IMG/VR virus record: IMGVR_UViG_3300025887_000159
Span: 1-22,214 of that record
DNA from: a virus
DNA length: 22,214 nt
Strand: one strand, 5' to 3'
Shown: one piece after another, positions 1 through 6,808 of the stretch
Layout: the number at the start of each line of letters is the position of its first letter
Numbering within the stretch: position 1 is the first letter of the stretch
Program-made: the position numbers and the translations under genes
The notes under the pieces: model-generated
What the model saw: only the letters and a program-made list of their open reading frames with translations
Database searches by the model: none
What the model was told of the DNA's origin: nothing

Positions 1-57
1 ACTGATCAGGAAGGATATCCAAATAGCATTACATGGCCAATTGAACCGATAGGATAA
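1..57 (+). CDS. C-terminal tail of an upstream gene (partial)
   Basis: Frame 1 is open from the window edge to TAA at 55-57 and gives 18 residues ending in PIEPIG. The stop lies five bases before the next ATG, which is the dense packing seen throughout the window, so this is probably the end of a real gene. Product cannot be named from 18 residues. An alternative is that it is simply open by chance in so short a stretch. Confidence 0.4.
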   Translation, partial: TDQEGYPNSITWPIEPIG

Positions 58-62
58 TTGTC

Positions 63-1067
63 ATGGCAAAATTAAAATACTATGCACTATGCTGCAGGAA
101 TATGCATTCCACTAAAAGGCATTTAAATTATATACCAAAAGAAGATTTGGTTATAGTATTAAATTCTTGGACTACGGAAGGTGGTGAAATAGGTGAGGTT
201 AATGCTCAATACCTAATAGATGCCGAAGCTTGGTGTATTGCTGAAGGTCTTGAGTATTATATCACACCTAGCGATGGTACGCCTTCTACGGGGAAAAACT
301 CTGTAATGTCGCTTTTTCGCGAGTCTGATAACGATTACATGGTATTAGTTGATGGTGATGATTATCTTACACCTCATGGTGTATGGTTATATAATCAGAT
401 CGCACAAAGCGTTTCACCTCCAGATGCAATTGCTCTAGAGTACCAATACGGAATTGCTGCTCATTTTATGTATCAGTATGCACCAAATGGATCAAATCCA
501 GAACATATTCCAGGGTATGGATATAGATCGTTTATGCATAATCATAAGTGGTGGCAGGAGACACTAGCTGGAACATATATTCCGGTTATTGATGAATATT
601 CAAGAAGATTAAACGAAGCTCATACTAAGGTATATTCATTCGCTTATGAATATATTAATAACTGGGAACACCATTTAAGGTTAACGTTTTACTCTAAGAA
701 AGCTGCAGCTGAAGAATTTGTATTTGATCCTGAATTAATAGTAGGCGAAGATACTATGCAGTATAATAACCTAAAATATGCCTGGAGTCAAGGCGATATT
801 GATTTGCGGCATCTCCATGAAATATATCCATCATACATATATGATCAAAGAGTTGATGGCATAGTTCAATACGCAAATAGGAGAAACGAAGATTGGGGCA
901 GTGTTGATTGGATGGAAAGACTTGGCGTTGAGTATGATAGAATGATTACTGAAGGTAAAGCCATTACAGCAACACCAGAATATGTTAATCTACCAGAATT
1001 TCCTGATGATTATATACCTGATACTGATGGTTTAATTAACTATCCGCATAAAGAAGTAAAATATTAA
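63..1067 (+). CDS. GT-A fold glycosyltransferase-like protein (334 aa)
   Basis: The N-terminal half looks like a nucleotide-sugar-dependent GT-A (family 2-like) glycosyltransferase. Residues 92-102 form a hydrophobic strand running into D97-G-D-D100, which matches the DxD-type metal and sugar-nucleotide site, and S76-TGKNS-80 sits before it where GT2 enzymes have a small loop. The C-terminal half is rich in Trp, Tyr and His and I cannot assign it. The ATG at 63 has AGGA at 51-54 at good spacing. Its product could decorate virion proteins, host surface glycans or modified DNA bases; nothing here decides between these. A terminator-like hairpin follows at 1118-1148. The GT-A call is by motif and general layout; acceptor is unknown. 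Confidence 0.6.
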   Translation: MAKLKYYALCCRNMHSTKRHLNYIPKEDLVIVLNSWTTEGGEIGEVNAQYLIDAEAWCIAEGLEYYITPSDGTPSTGKNSVMSLFRESDNDYMVLVDGDDYLTPHGVWLYNQIAQSVSPPDAIALEYQYGIAAHFMYQYAPNGSNPEHIPGYGYRSFMHNHKWWQETLAGTYIPVIDEYSRRLNEAHTKVYSFAYEYINNWEHHLRLTFYSKKAAAEEFVFDPELIVGEDTMQYNNLKYAWSQGDIDLRHLHEIYPSYIYDQRVDGIVQYANRRNEDWGSVDWMERLGVEYDRMITEGKAITATPEYVNLPEFPDDYIPDTDGLINYPHKEVKY

Positions 1068-1105
1068 AGTACCAAAGAATTTATTTAAACGAATATAAAA
1101 TGTCG

Positions 1106-1113
1106 TATAAATA
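1106..1113 (+). promoter_or_regulatory. T4-type late promoter box TATAAATA
   Basis: An exact TATAAATA, the consensus recognised in T4 by the gp55/gp33/gp45-modified RNA polymerase. It lies in the gap between the glycosyltransferase-like gene and hsp20, 64 bases before the hsp20 ATG, so hsp20 may be a late gene. The expected start point would be about 1119-1120. No recognisable -35 box is present, as expected for this class. Exact 8-mers also arise by chance in AT-rich DNA. Confidence 0.5.
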
Positions 1114-1117
1114 ATAG

Positions 1118-1148
1118 TGGATGCCGAATTGGTCGGGTCCATTTTTTT
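1118..1148 (+). terminator. Rho-independent terminator-like hairpin before hsp20
   Basis: TGGA (1118-1121) pairs with TCCA (1138-1141) and CCGA (1124-1127) with TCGG (1133-1136), around a five-base loop, with a small internal loop. Seven T residues follow at 1142-1148. This would end transcripts from the glycosyltransferase-like gene. Because the late box at 1106-1113 would start RNA right at this hairpin, it may also act as a 5' stabilising stem on late hsp20 mRNA. Confidence 0.6.
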
Positions 1149-1150
1149 AA

Positions 1151-1169
1151 CCTTGCTACATGTAGGAGG
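1151..1169 (+). promoter_or_regulatory. Hairpin masking the hsp20 Shine-Dalgarno site (candidate RNA thermometer)
   Basis: CTA (1156-1158) pairs with TAG (1163-1165) across a CATG loop, and CCT (1151-1153) pairs with AGG (1167-1169) beyond a small internal loop. The right arm contains AGGAGG (1164-1169), the Shine-Dalgarno sequence for the ATG at 1178. A short, imperfect stem that hides the ribosome binding site of a small heat shock gene is the design of known Hsp20 RNA thermometers. Function is inferred from position and pairing only. Confidence 0.4.
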
Positions 1170-1177
1170 AAACACAC

Positions 1178-1636
1178 ATGGTAAGAAATACTACTATGAA
1201 CGTACCGCGTTCACTATTTATTGGGTTTGAGCCCATACTAAATGAACTTGAGAGAATCCACTCTGCTGGAAGATCACAAGACAATTATCCACCCCACAAC
1301 GTTGTAAAAATCGATAATGAACATTTCATTATTGAATTAGCTGTTGCTGGATTTACTAATGATGACATTAGCATCGAAGTAAAGGATGGCATTCTTTTAG
1401 TTAAAGGCGATAAATTTGTTAATGACGATCGTGAATACGCTCACAAAGGTATATCATCCCGCAAGTTCGAGAAGTCCTTCCGACTCTCTGAATTTGTTGT
1501 AATAGATGGGGCTGATCTTGTGAATGGTATACTTGTGGTTAACGCCAGAGTTGAAGTTCCAGAAGAGAGGCGTCCTCGGAAGATCGAAATCGGATCTACT
1601 GGGACATCAACGAAGAAGGGTTTACTCAATGAGTAA
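1178..1636 (+). CDS. hsp20: Small heat shock protein Hsp20, IbpA type (152 aa)
   Basis: An ATP-independent holdase chaperone of the alpha-crystallin family. The N-terminus is short and Ser/Gly-rich, then YPPHNV opens the alpha-crystallin domain (about residues 37-138), with the typical ELAVAGF strand, the DISIEV strand, an F-E-K/R-S-F segment and the late NGILVV strand. The tail carries PRKIEI, matching the C-terminal IXI-type motif used in oligomer assembly. Length is normal for IbpA-like proteins. Hsp20 genes are common in marine T4-like phages, where they are thought to protect proteins during infection or capsid assembly. AGGAGG at 1164-1169 supports the ATG; a hairpin may mask it. A late promoter box lies upstream. 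Family call is firm; the role in this phage is inferred. Confidence 0.93.
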   Translation: MVRNTTMNVPRSLFIGFEPILNELERIHSAGRSQDNYPPHNVVKIDNEHFIIELAVAGFTNDDISIEVKDGILLVKGDKFVNDDREYAHKGISSRKFEKSFRLSEFVVIDGADLVNGILVVNARVEVPEERRPRKIEIGSTGTSTKKGLLNE

Positions 1637-1653
1637 TTCCGGTGAGCAGCGAA

Positions 1654-1666
1654 AACCCAGTGGGTT
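1654..1666 (+). repeat. Small perfect hairpin after hsp20
   Basis: AACCC (1654-1658) and GGGTT (1662-1666) form a perfect 5-bp stem with a three-base loop in the gap between hsp20 and the next small gene. There is no T-tract after it, so it is not a classical terminator. It may stabilise or mark a processing site in the transcript. Confidence 0.35.
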
Positions 1667-1694
1667 GTAATAAACTATCTACTGGAGTCAGACT

Positions 1695-1814
1695 ATGGGT
1701 TACATACGTAAGCACAAGCATGACATTAGATCTGGATTCGAAGCAACTTTACTAATAGCTGGGATATTATGTTTATCTCCGTTTATTATGATGGTAGCTG
1801 CGAGTTCATACTAA
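1695..1814 (+). CDS. Very small membrane protein (39 aa), unknown
   Basis: A short open frame with GGAG at 1684-1687 seven bases before the ATG, giving 39 residues. Residues 1-16 are basic and polar (several Lys, Arg and His); residues 17-36 form one hydrophobic segment long enough to span a membrane. A strong terminator follows 18 bases after the stop, so it is the last gene of the hsp20 transcript. I do not recognise a family. The ribosome site, the clean TM segment and the terminator placement favour a real gene. Confidence 0.55.
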   Translation: MGYIRKHKHDIRSGFEATLLIAGILCLSPFIMMVAASSY

Positions 1815-1831
1815 GTCACTTTAAAGAAGAC

Positions 1832-1859
1832 GGGAGGGAGTAATCCTTCCCAACTTTTT
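1832..1859 (+). terminator. Rho-independent terminator before DNA polymerase
   Basis: GGGAGG (1832-1837) pairs with CCTTCCC (1845-1851), with one bulged base and a seven-base loop, followed by five T residues at 1855-1859. It separates the hsp20 transcript from the polymerase promoter, which starts 12 bases later. Confidence 0.7.
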
Positions 1860-1870
1860 AAAAATAAACC

Positions 1871-1899
1871 TTTACATTATGTCCAAACTATGATATAAT
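1871..1899 (+). promoter_or_regulatory. Early sigma-70 promoter for DNA polymerase
   Basis: TTTACA at 1871-1876, a 17-base spacer and TATAAT at 1894-1899, with an extended -10 TG at 1891-1892. An A-rich block precedes it (possible UP element). The 18 bases at 1861-1878 are repeated exactly at 4437-4454 in the next promoter. Confidence 0.85.
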
Positions 1900-1927
1900 A
1901 TACTCTATTATTCGATATGGTTATACT

Positions 1928-4438
1928 ATGAAATTTTACACATCTATCTCACGTTATGGCAATAATCTTCTCTATAGAGGTTACAGTAACGGCAAAAAAA
2001 TTCAAACAAAAATTAAGTACAAACCGACATTCTATGTCAATACACCTAATCCTACACCATTTAAAGCATTAGATGGAACTAAAGTTGCGCCTATCAAATT
2101 TGAAGATATGCGTGAAGCTAAAGATTGGCTTGCGTCAAACCAACATACTGCAGGCCGACTGATTTACGGTAACAACAAACATATTCCAGCATATATTAAT
2201 GAAGCATTCCCTGGCAATATTAAGTTTGATCGTAACCTTATTAACGTAACAACAATTGATATTGAAGTACAATCAGATGCTGGCTTTCCTGAACCAGAAC
2301 ATGCTGCTCATGAAGTAACAGCAATCTGTATGAAAAACAATATCGATAAGACCTTTTACGTCTGGGGTCTTAAAGACTATGACGTAGAAAAAACATACAT
2401 GACAGAAAATCGTGTAGTATACGAAAAGTGTATGACCGAATCAGAACTCCTATTAAAATTCATTGCTCATTGGTCTTTACCATCTCAATGCCCAGATGTT
2501 ATTACTGGTTGGAATTCACGATTCTTTGATATTCCATACCTTGTTAATCGTATCATTAAAATCCATGGTGAAGAGTTCGTTCGTAGATTATCTCCCTGGG
2601 GTTTGATCGATCGTCGTGATGTCAATACAATGCAGCGTAAACAGTGCGCTTATGAAATTCAAGGTATCGCTCAAATGGATTACCTTGATCTATTTCGTAA
2701 ATTTGGTTACTCATATGGTCCACAAGAATCATACAAGCTTGACAATATTGCTCACGTAGTACTTGGAGAACGTAAGCTTTCTTATGAAGAACATGGTAAC
2801 CTTCATACTCTTTACATACACGATCATCAAAAGTTTATTGACTACAATATTAAAGACGTAGACTTGGTAGATCGTTTCGAAGATAAGATGGGTCTTATTA
2901 CATTAGCTCTTACTATGGCTTATCGTGGTGGTGTTAACTATGGCGATGTCATGGGTACAACTGCCATATGGGATTCTATTATCTTTCGTAATCTACATGC
3001 AAATAACGTCATCGTTCCATTCGGCGAAGAAAAGTTTAAATCGCCATATCCAGGTGGCTTTGTAAAAGATCCACATGTTGGAATGCACGAATGGGTTGTT
3101 TCTTTTGATTTGAACTCACTGTATCCATCAATCATTATGCAAAATAACATGTCTCCTGAAACTATTATCAATGGTAAAGTTGCTAATGTTACTGTTGATA
3201 GTCTTCTAAGTGGCGATGTTAAACCTAAGCTTGAAGCTAATGAATGTGCTTCAGCATCTGGTCAGTATTTTACTACTGATGCACAAGGTATCCTACCAAA
3301 AATTATTGATGAAATGTATAGTGAACGTGTTGTAATCAAACGCGCAATGATCAATGGTCAAAAGGAACTTGAAAAGGTTGACAAAAACAACAAACAAGAA
3401 TTGTATCGAGTTCAACGCGATATTAACATCGCTGAAAATCAACAAATGTCTATTAAGATTCTTCTAAACAGTCTTTATGGCGCACTTGGTAACAAATACT
3501 TTAGATTCTTTGATCAACGTATTGCTGAAGGTATTACTCTATCTGGTCAGCTTACTATTCGCTGGGCTGAAAAGGCTATCAACGAATATCTCAATAAGAT
3601 TCTTAAAACCAAAAAAGACTATGTTATTGCTATCGATACAGATTCTGTTTACGTAGTACTCGATGATCTTGTTAAAGCTGTTAGTCCTAAGAATCCATTG
3701 GAATTTATCGATACTGTTTGTAAGGAAAAGCTTGAAACTGTTCTTGAAGAAAGCTATGCTGATTTGTTTAAAGTCATGGGTGGTATCGAAAACAGAATGG
3801 TCATGAAACGTGAAGCAATTGCTGATCGTGGTATCTGGACAGCAAAGAAAAGGTATATCCTAAACGTTCTTGATAATGAAGGTGTTCGATATGCTGAACC
3901 AAAGCTTAAAATTATGGGTATTGAAGCTATTAAGTCTTCTACACCAGCTCCATGTCGTACAGCTCTTAAGCAAATGTTTAGGACAATAATCAGTGGTTCT
4001 GAATTAAAGGTTCAACAAGATATTGAAACCTTTAGAACGTACTTTAAAACTCTGCCACCTGATGAGATTGCCTTTCCACGAGGTATAACTAACCTTACTA
4101 ACTATATGGATAATCAAACAATATACAAAAAAGGTACACCAATTCATGCTCGTGGTAGTATCATGTATAACAAATTACTTGTAGACAAATCGCTTACTAA
4201 GCAATATAACAAGATCCAAAATGGTGAAAAGATTAAGTTTATCTACCTTCGAACACCTAATCACATAAAGGAAAATGTAGTATCCTTTCTTGATTATTTG
4301 CCTGAAGAGTTTGGTCTACATCGCTACATTGATTATGACACTCAGTTTGATAAAACATTCTTAGGTGTTATTGATCCAATACTTCAAGCTGTTGGTTGGA
4401 ACTCAAAAGACATAGCAACGCTTGATGAATTCTTTTAA
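1928..4438 (+). CDS. 43: Family B DNA polymerase with 3'-5' exonuclease (836 aa), T4 gp43 homologue
   Basis: The phage replicative DNA polymerase. The N-terminal proofreading domain shows Exo I (D-I-E in TTIDIEVQ, about residue 110), Exo II (GWNSRFFDIPYL, about 195) and Exo III (Y-N-I-K-D-V-D, about 310). The polymerase domain shows motif A (DLNSLYPSII, about 395), motif B (KILLNSLYGALGNKYF) and motif C (AIDTDSVYV), with all expected acidic residues present. Length is slightly shorter than T4 gp43 (898 aa). It has its own early promoter; the mRNA leader is only about 20 bases and I see no good Shine-Dalgarno site before ATG 1928, so translation may depend on other signals, and T4 gene 43 is known to be autoregulated at translation. 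I could not find a T4-like operator hairpin here. No intein or split gene is seen. Confidence 0.97.
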   Translation: MKFYTSISRYGNNLLYRGYSNGKKIQTKIKYKPTFYVNTPNPTPFKALDGTKVAPIKFEDMREAKDWLASNQHTAGRLIYGNNKHIPAYINEAFPGNIKFDRNLINVTTIDIEVQSDAGFPEPEHAAHEVTAICMKNNIDKTFYVWGLKDYDVEKTYMTENRVVYEKCMTESELLLKFIAHWSLPSQCPDVITGWNSRFFDIPYLVNRIIKIHGEEFVRRLSPWGLIDRRDVNTMQRKQCAYEIQGIAQMDYLDLFRKFGYSYGPQESYKLDNIAHVVLGERKLSYEEHGNLHTLYIHDHQKFIDYNIKDVDLVDRFEDKMGLITLALTMAYRGGVNYGDVMGTTAIWDSIIFRNLHANNVIVPFGEEKFKSPYPGGFVKDPHVGMHEWVVSFDLNSLYPSIIMQNNMSPETIINGKVANVTVDSLLSGDVKPKLEANECASASGQYFTTDAQGILPKIIDEMYSERVVIKRAMINGQKELEKVDKNNKQELYRVQRDINIAENQQMSIKILLNSLYGALGNKYFRFFDQRIAEGITLSGQLTIRWAEKAINEYLNKILKTKKDYVIAIDTDSVYVVLDDLVKAVSPKNPLEFIDTVCKEKLETVLEESYADLFKVMGGIENRMVMKREAIADRGIWTAKKRYILNVLDNEGVRYAEPKLKIMGIEAIKSSTPAPCRTALKQMFRTIISGSELKVQQDIETFRTYFKTLPPDEIAFPRGITNLTNYMDNQTIYKKGTPIHARGSIMYNKLLVDKSLTKQYNKIQNGEKIKFIYLRTPNHIKENVVSFLDYLPEEFGLHRYIDYDTQFDKTFLGVIDPILQAVGWNSKDIATLDEFF

Positions 4439-4446
4439 AATAAACC

Positions 4447-4475
4447 TTTACATTCAACCAAAACTATGATATAAT
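4447..4475 (+). promoter_or_regulatory. Early sigma-70 promoter for the 4501-7363 operon
   Basis: TTTACA at 4447-4452, a 17-base spacer and TATAAT at 4470-4475 with extended TG. The upstream A-rich block overlaps the polymerase stop codon. The next gene begins 25 bases downstream with a strong AAAGGAG site. Confidence 0.85.
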
Positions 4476-4500
4476 ATAACTATTATGAAAGGAGATACAA

Positions 4501-4788
4501 ATGACAATTAAATTATTAAGACTTACTTCAGGTGAAGAAATCATCGTAACTATTACTAGCTCTTCGCAGGACTCAGTTACGTTTGAAAAGCCTGTAGCGT
4601 TATATGCAGCTGAAGAAGGTAAACTAGGCTTTATGCCTTATGTTCCATACACAAAGGCTGAAAATGGACTAACTATCAAATCAGAACATATTCTATTTGC
4701 AGTTGATCCAATTGACGAAGTACTAGAGCAATACAAATCTGCTACTAGTGTTATCCAACTTACACAACCATCGAGTATTATTCTATGA
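4501..4788 (+). CDS. Sm-like small beta-barrel protein (95 aa), putative
   Basis: The N-terminus has the strand-turn-strand pattern KLLRLTSGEEIIVTI followed by SVTFEKPVAL, which resembles the Sm1-type beta-barrel core of LSm/Hfq-like proteins, and proteins of this shape are common in marine T4-like phages. The second half has a Gly/Pro/Tyr-rich loop (GFMPYVPYT) and an EHILFAVDPIDEVLEQY segment. It could bind RNA or regulate translation, but that is inference from the fold only. AAAGGAG at 4488-4494 gives a strong start. The stop overlaps the next start (ATGA). Confidence 0.5.
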   Translation: MTIKLLRLTSGEEIIVTITSSSQDSVTFEKPVALYAAEEGKLGFMPYVPYTKAENGLTIKSEHILFAVDPIDEVLEQYKSATSVIQLTQPSSIIL

Positions 4789-5180
4789 ACTGGGTAAAAG
4801 ATATTAAAGCCATGCATGCTAAATATGGTGTACATGAATGGGTTAAAGCTAATCCTGAAAAACTAGAACAGCTACTTCAATTCCGTGTAGCGTTCCTTAA
4901 AGAAGAGTTTGATGAAACATTTAAAGCTACTGGTGAGAAGGACGCTGAAGAAATCGTTGATGGTCTTATTGATCTATGCGTAGTAGCAATTGGTACCTTG
5001 GATGTCATGGGTATTGATGCCGATGAAGCTTGGTATAATGTACATAAAGCTAACATGGCAAAAGAAGTTGGTGTAAAAGAATCTCGTCCAAATCCATTAG
5101 GTCTTCCAGATTTAATTAAACCTGAGGGCTGGAAAGCTCCTGACCACACTGGTAACCATGGTCTTTTAGTAAATTTATAA
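4785..5180 (+). CDS. MazG-like all-alpha NTP pyrophosphohydrolase (131 aa)
   Basis: Members of this superfamily cleave (d)NTPs to (d)NMPs and pyrophosphate using Mg ions bound by an EExxE...ExxD motif. Here E40-E-F-D-E44 is followed by E56-I-V-D59 and D63, in two helices, matching that motif. The C-terminal third (PNPLGLPDLIKPEGW) is typical of phage members. It could remove dCTP so that the hydroxymethylated nucleotide is used instead, as gp56 does in T4, but it does not resemble gp56 in sequence. Starts within the upstream stop (ATGA), so it is probably translationally coupled. Confidence 0.8.
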   Translation: MNWVKDIKAMHAKYGVHEWVKANPEKLEQLLQFRVAFLKEEFDETFKATGEKDAEEIVDGLIDLCVVAIGTLDVMGIDADEAWYNVHKANMAKEVGVKESRPNPLGLPDLIKPEGWKAPDHTGNHGLLVNL

Positions 5181-5181
5181 T

Positions 5182-5196
5182 ATGAGTAGCGCATGA
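5182..5196 (+). other. Four-codon mini-ORF before the primase-like gene
   Basis: ATG at 5182 opens a four-residue frame (M-S-S-A) whose TGA overlaps the ATG at 5193 of the next gene as ATGA. It fills the only gap between the MazG-like gene and its downstream neighbour, which otherwise has a weak ribosome site. It may carry ribosomes on to the next start. Very short, so chance is quite possible. Confidence 0.25.
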
Positions 5197-6110
5197 TATC
5201 TTTGACAATATTTGATAGTATATACGATAACAAAACATCTAAGAGAGTTGATTATGATTCCTTTGATGATTTTGAAAAGGTTTTGTACAAATTAGCAAGT
5301 GGTGATAAGTATCAAAAGAAAACTGATGCTCCTTTAATATCACCTGCTACATATAAGACCGAAACCACTCGAGCTAATGCTAATGTTGTTAGCTGGGGTG
5401 GTTTCGGCATTGTAGATGTTGATGACTATGAAGGATCTATTGAAGATATTCATGAAAAATACGCAAAATATAAATACGTTTGCTATTCAACAGCAAGTTC
5501 AACAAAGACACATCCAAAATTTAGATTAGTATTTCCATTGACTCAATCAGTACCAGCTGATAAGATCAAACATTTTTGGTTTGCTTTAAACAAAGAAATA
5601 GGAGACATTGCAGATGCACAAACAAAAGACCTTAGTAGAATGTACTACGTCCCTTCAAGATATAAAGATGCCTACAACTTTATATTCACTCATGATGGGG
5701 TCACCATGGATGCAAACCAACTTATGGAACAGCACCGATATGTTGTATCCAATGAATCGTTTTTCGATAAGTTACCAGAATCTATTCGAAATGGACTCGT
5801 CGAACACAGAAAAAATCAACTCAAGAACACTAACTTTTCATGGACTGGATATAAAGACTGTCCTTTTGTAAATAAAAAACAGGTAGAAGACTACAAACGT
5901 ATTACTAACTCAGGTTGGTATTTACAGATGTATAAGATTATGGTATCAACTGCTGGCAATGCAATGGCTCGAGGTTATCCAATCTCTGCTAAAGAAGTTG
6001 CTTGGGTTTGTTCAGACTTGGACAATGAAACCGGTGGTTGGTATGGTAAGCGCGATATGACTAAAGAAGCTGAAAGGGCAATTGATTTTGTCTTTCGAAA
6101 TAATATATAG
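5193..6110 (+). CDS. Primase/polymerase-like (AEP or VirE-N-like) protein (305 aa), putative
   Basis: Residues 70-80 contain I-V-D75-V-D77-D78-Y after a hydrophobic strand, residues 98-116 read YSTASSTKTHPKFRLVFPL, and residues 146-154 read DLSRMYYVP. That order (DxD, a Ser/His/Arg strand, then D-x-S-R-x-x-x-x-P) is the pattern of archaeo-eukaryotic primase-like domains in plasmid and phage replication proteins. The C-terminal 100 residues contain helix-rich sequence like the helical domain that often follows. It might prime replication or initiate at an origin; no T4 gp61-type TOPRIM primase is in this window to compare with. The family call is by motif pattern only. Confidence 0.5.
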   Translation: MISLTIFDSIYDNKTSKRVDYDSFDDFEKVLYKLASGDKYQKKTDAPLISPATYKTETTRANANVVSWGGFGIVDVDDYEGSIEDIHEKYAKYKYVCYSTASSTKTHPKFRLVFPLTQSVPADKIKHFWFALNKEIGDIADAQTKDLSRMYYVPSRYKDAYNFIFTHDGVTMDANQLMEQHRYVVSNESFFDKLPESIRNGLVEHRKNQLKNTNFSWTGYKDCPFVNKKQVEDYKRITNSGWYLQMYKIMVSTAGNAMARGYPISAKEVAWVCSDLDNETGGWYGKRDMTKEAERAIDFVFRNNI

Positions 6111-6119
6111 GAGAAAAAG

Positions 6120-6383
6120 ATGGGTATTAAAATGTTAGGCAGTCAAGTTCTAGTAACGGCTGTAGTAAAAGAACAAACAACAGCCGGTGGTATTATTCTT
6201 ACAGCTGACACAACCAAAGGATCTAAGCCAGGTTTAGTTTTGTCTGTTGGACCATTGGCTATTGATGAAGTTGAATCAGGTCAAAGAGTATTTCTTGATT
6301 GGAATAAAGCTATGGCTGTTGATTATGAAGGCGAACCTGCTGCAATTATTGATGTTGATTGGATTAAAGCGGTGATTTCGTAA
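6120..6383 (+). CDS. GroES-like co-chaperonin (87 aa), gp31-like role
   Basis: The pattern ILV-strand, then a mobile loop T-T-A-G-G-I-I-L-T, then GLVLSVGP and GQRVFLDW, ending in DVDWIKAVI is that of GroES/Cpn10. T4 gp31 replaces GroES to fold the major capsid protein inside host GroEL; a similar role is likely. Length is slightly below bacterial GroES (about 97 aa). AGGAG precedes the ATG. Stop and next start overlap as TAATG. Confidence 0.85.
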   Translation: MGIKMLGSQVLVTAVVKEQTTAGGIILTADTTKGSKPGLVLSVGPLAIDEVESGQRVFLDWNKAMAVDYEGEPAAIIDVDWIKAVIS

Positions 6384-6805
6384 TGTATACATATAAAGCA
6401 CACGTAACAAGAGTTGTTGATGGTGATACTATTGATGTCGATATCGATCTTGGTTTTGGTATGGTCTACAAGAAGCAACGTGTTCGTATGATGGCCATTG
6501 ATACTCCAGAATCTCGAACTCGTGATCTTGAAGAAAAGTTTTATGGTAAAGAGTCTAAGTACTTTTTACAGGATTTGATTCAATCAGTTGAAGACAAAGT
6601 TACTTTGATCTCTCATGAGAAAGGTAAGTTTGGTAGAATTCTTGGTGAAATCTTTATTGAAGGCGAAGAAAAATCTGTTAATCAATTGATGGTTGATAAT
6701 CACCATGCAGTTCCATATTATGGTGGTAATAAAGATCTTACCAATGAACATCATATGCTAAATCGAAAAGCTCTTAATGAACAGGGTATCATTTACGAAG
6801 GTTAA
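6383..6805 (+). CDS. Staphylococcal-nuclease-like (SNase/TNase) enzyme (140 aa)
   Basis: OB-fold SNase domain covering the whole protein: V-V-D13-G-D15-T at the start, R35 in RVRMMAID, D40-T-P-E43, and R85 in KFGRILGEI, matching the Ca-binding acids, catalytic Glu and two Arg of micrococcal nuclease. There is no signal peptide, so it acts inside the cell. Possible roles are breakdown of host DNA or RNA for nucleotide supply. It lies between the co-chaperonin gene and another nuclease-like gene in the same operon. Confidence 0.93.
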   Translation: MYTYKAHVTRVVDGDTIDVDIDLGFGMVYKKQRVRMMAIDTPESRTRDLEEKFYGKESKYFLQDLIQSVEDKVTLISHEKGKFGRILGEIFIEGEEKSVNQLMVDNHHAVPYYGGNKDLTNEHHMLNRKALNEQGIIYEG

Positions 6806-6808
6806 ATT

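Noticed and set aside
1906-1930. T4-like translational operator hairpin at the polymerase start
   Set aside because: I looked for a stable stem over the start codon and found only a 3-bp possibility; not supportable.
2938-3171. Open frames on the - strand, e.g. within the polymerase gene and at 4877-5233, 13043-13342, 14520-14789
   Set aside because: All lie opposite strong + strand genes, have no ribosome sites or family likeness, and no - strand promoter or gap supports them.
5469-5476. A further exact TATAAATA late-promoter-like box
   Set aside because: It lies inside the primase-like coding region, not before a gene, and such 8-mers are expected by chance in AT-rich coding DNA.
5608-5871. 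A + strand frame of 87 codons inside the primase-like gene
   Set aside because: Shadow of the larger gene in another frame with low-complexity sequence and no Shine-Dalgarno support. The same applies to 12984-13166, 13227-13412, 16993-17274, 20915-21151 and 21791-21976.
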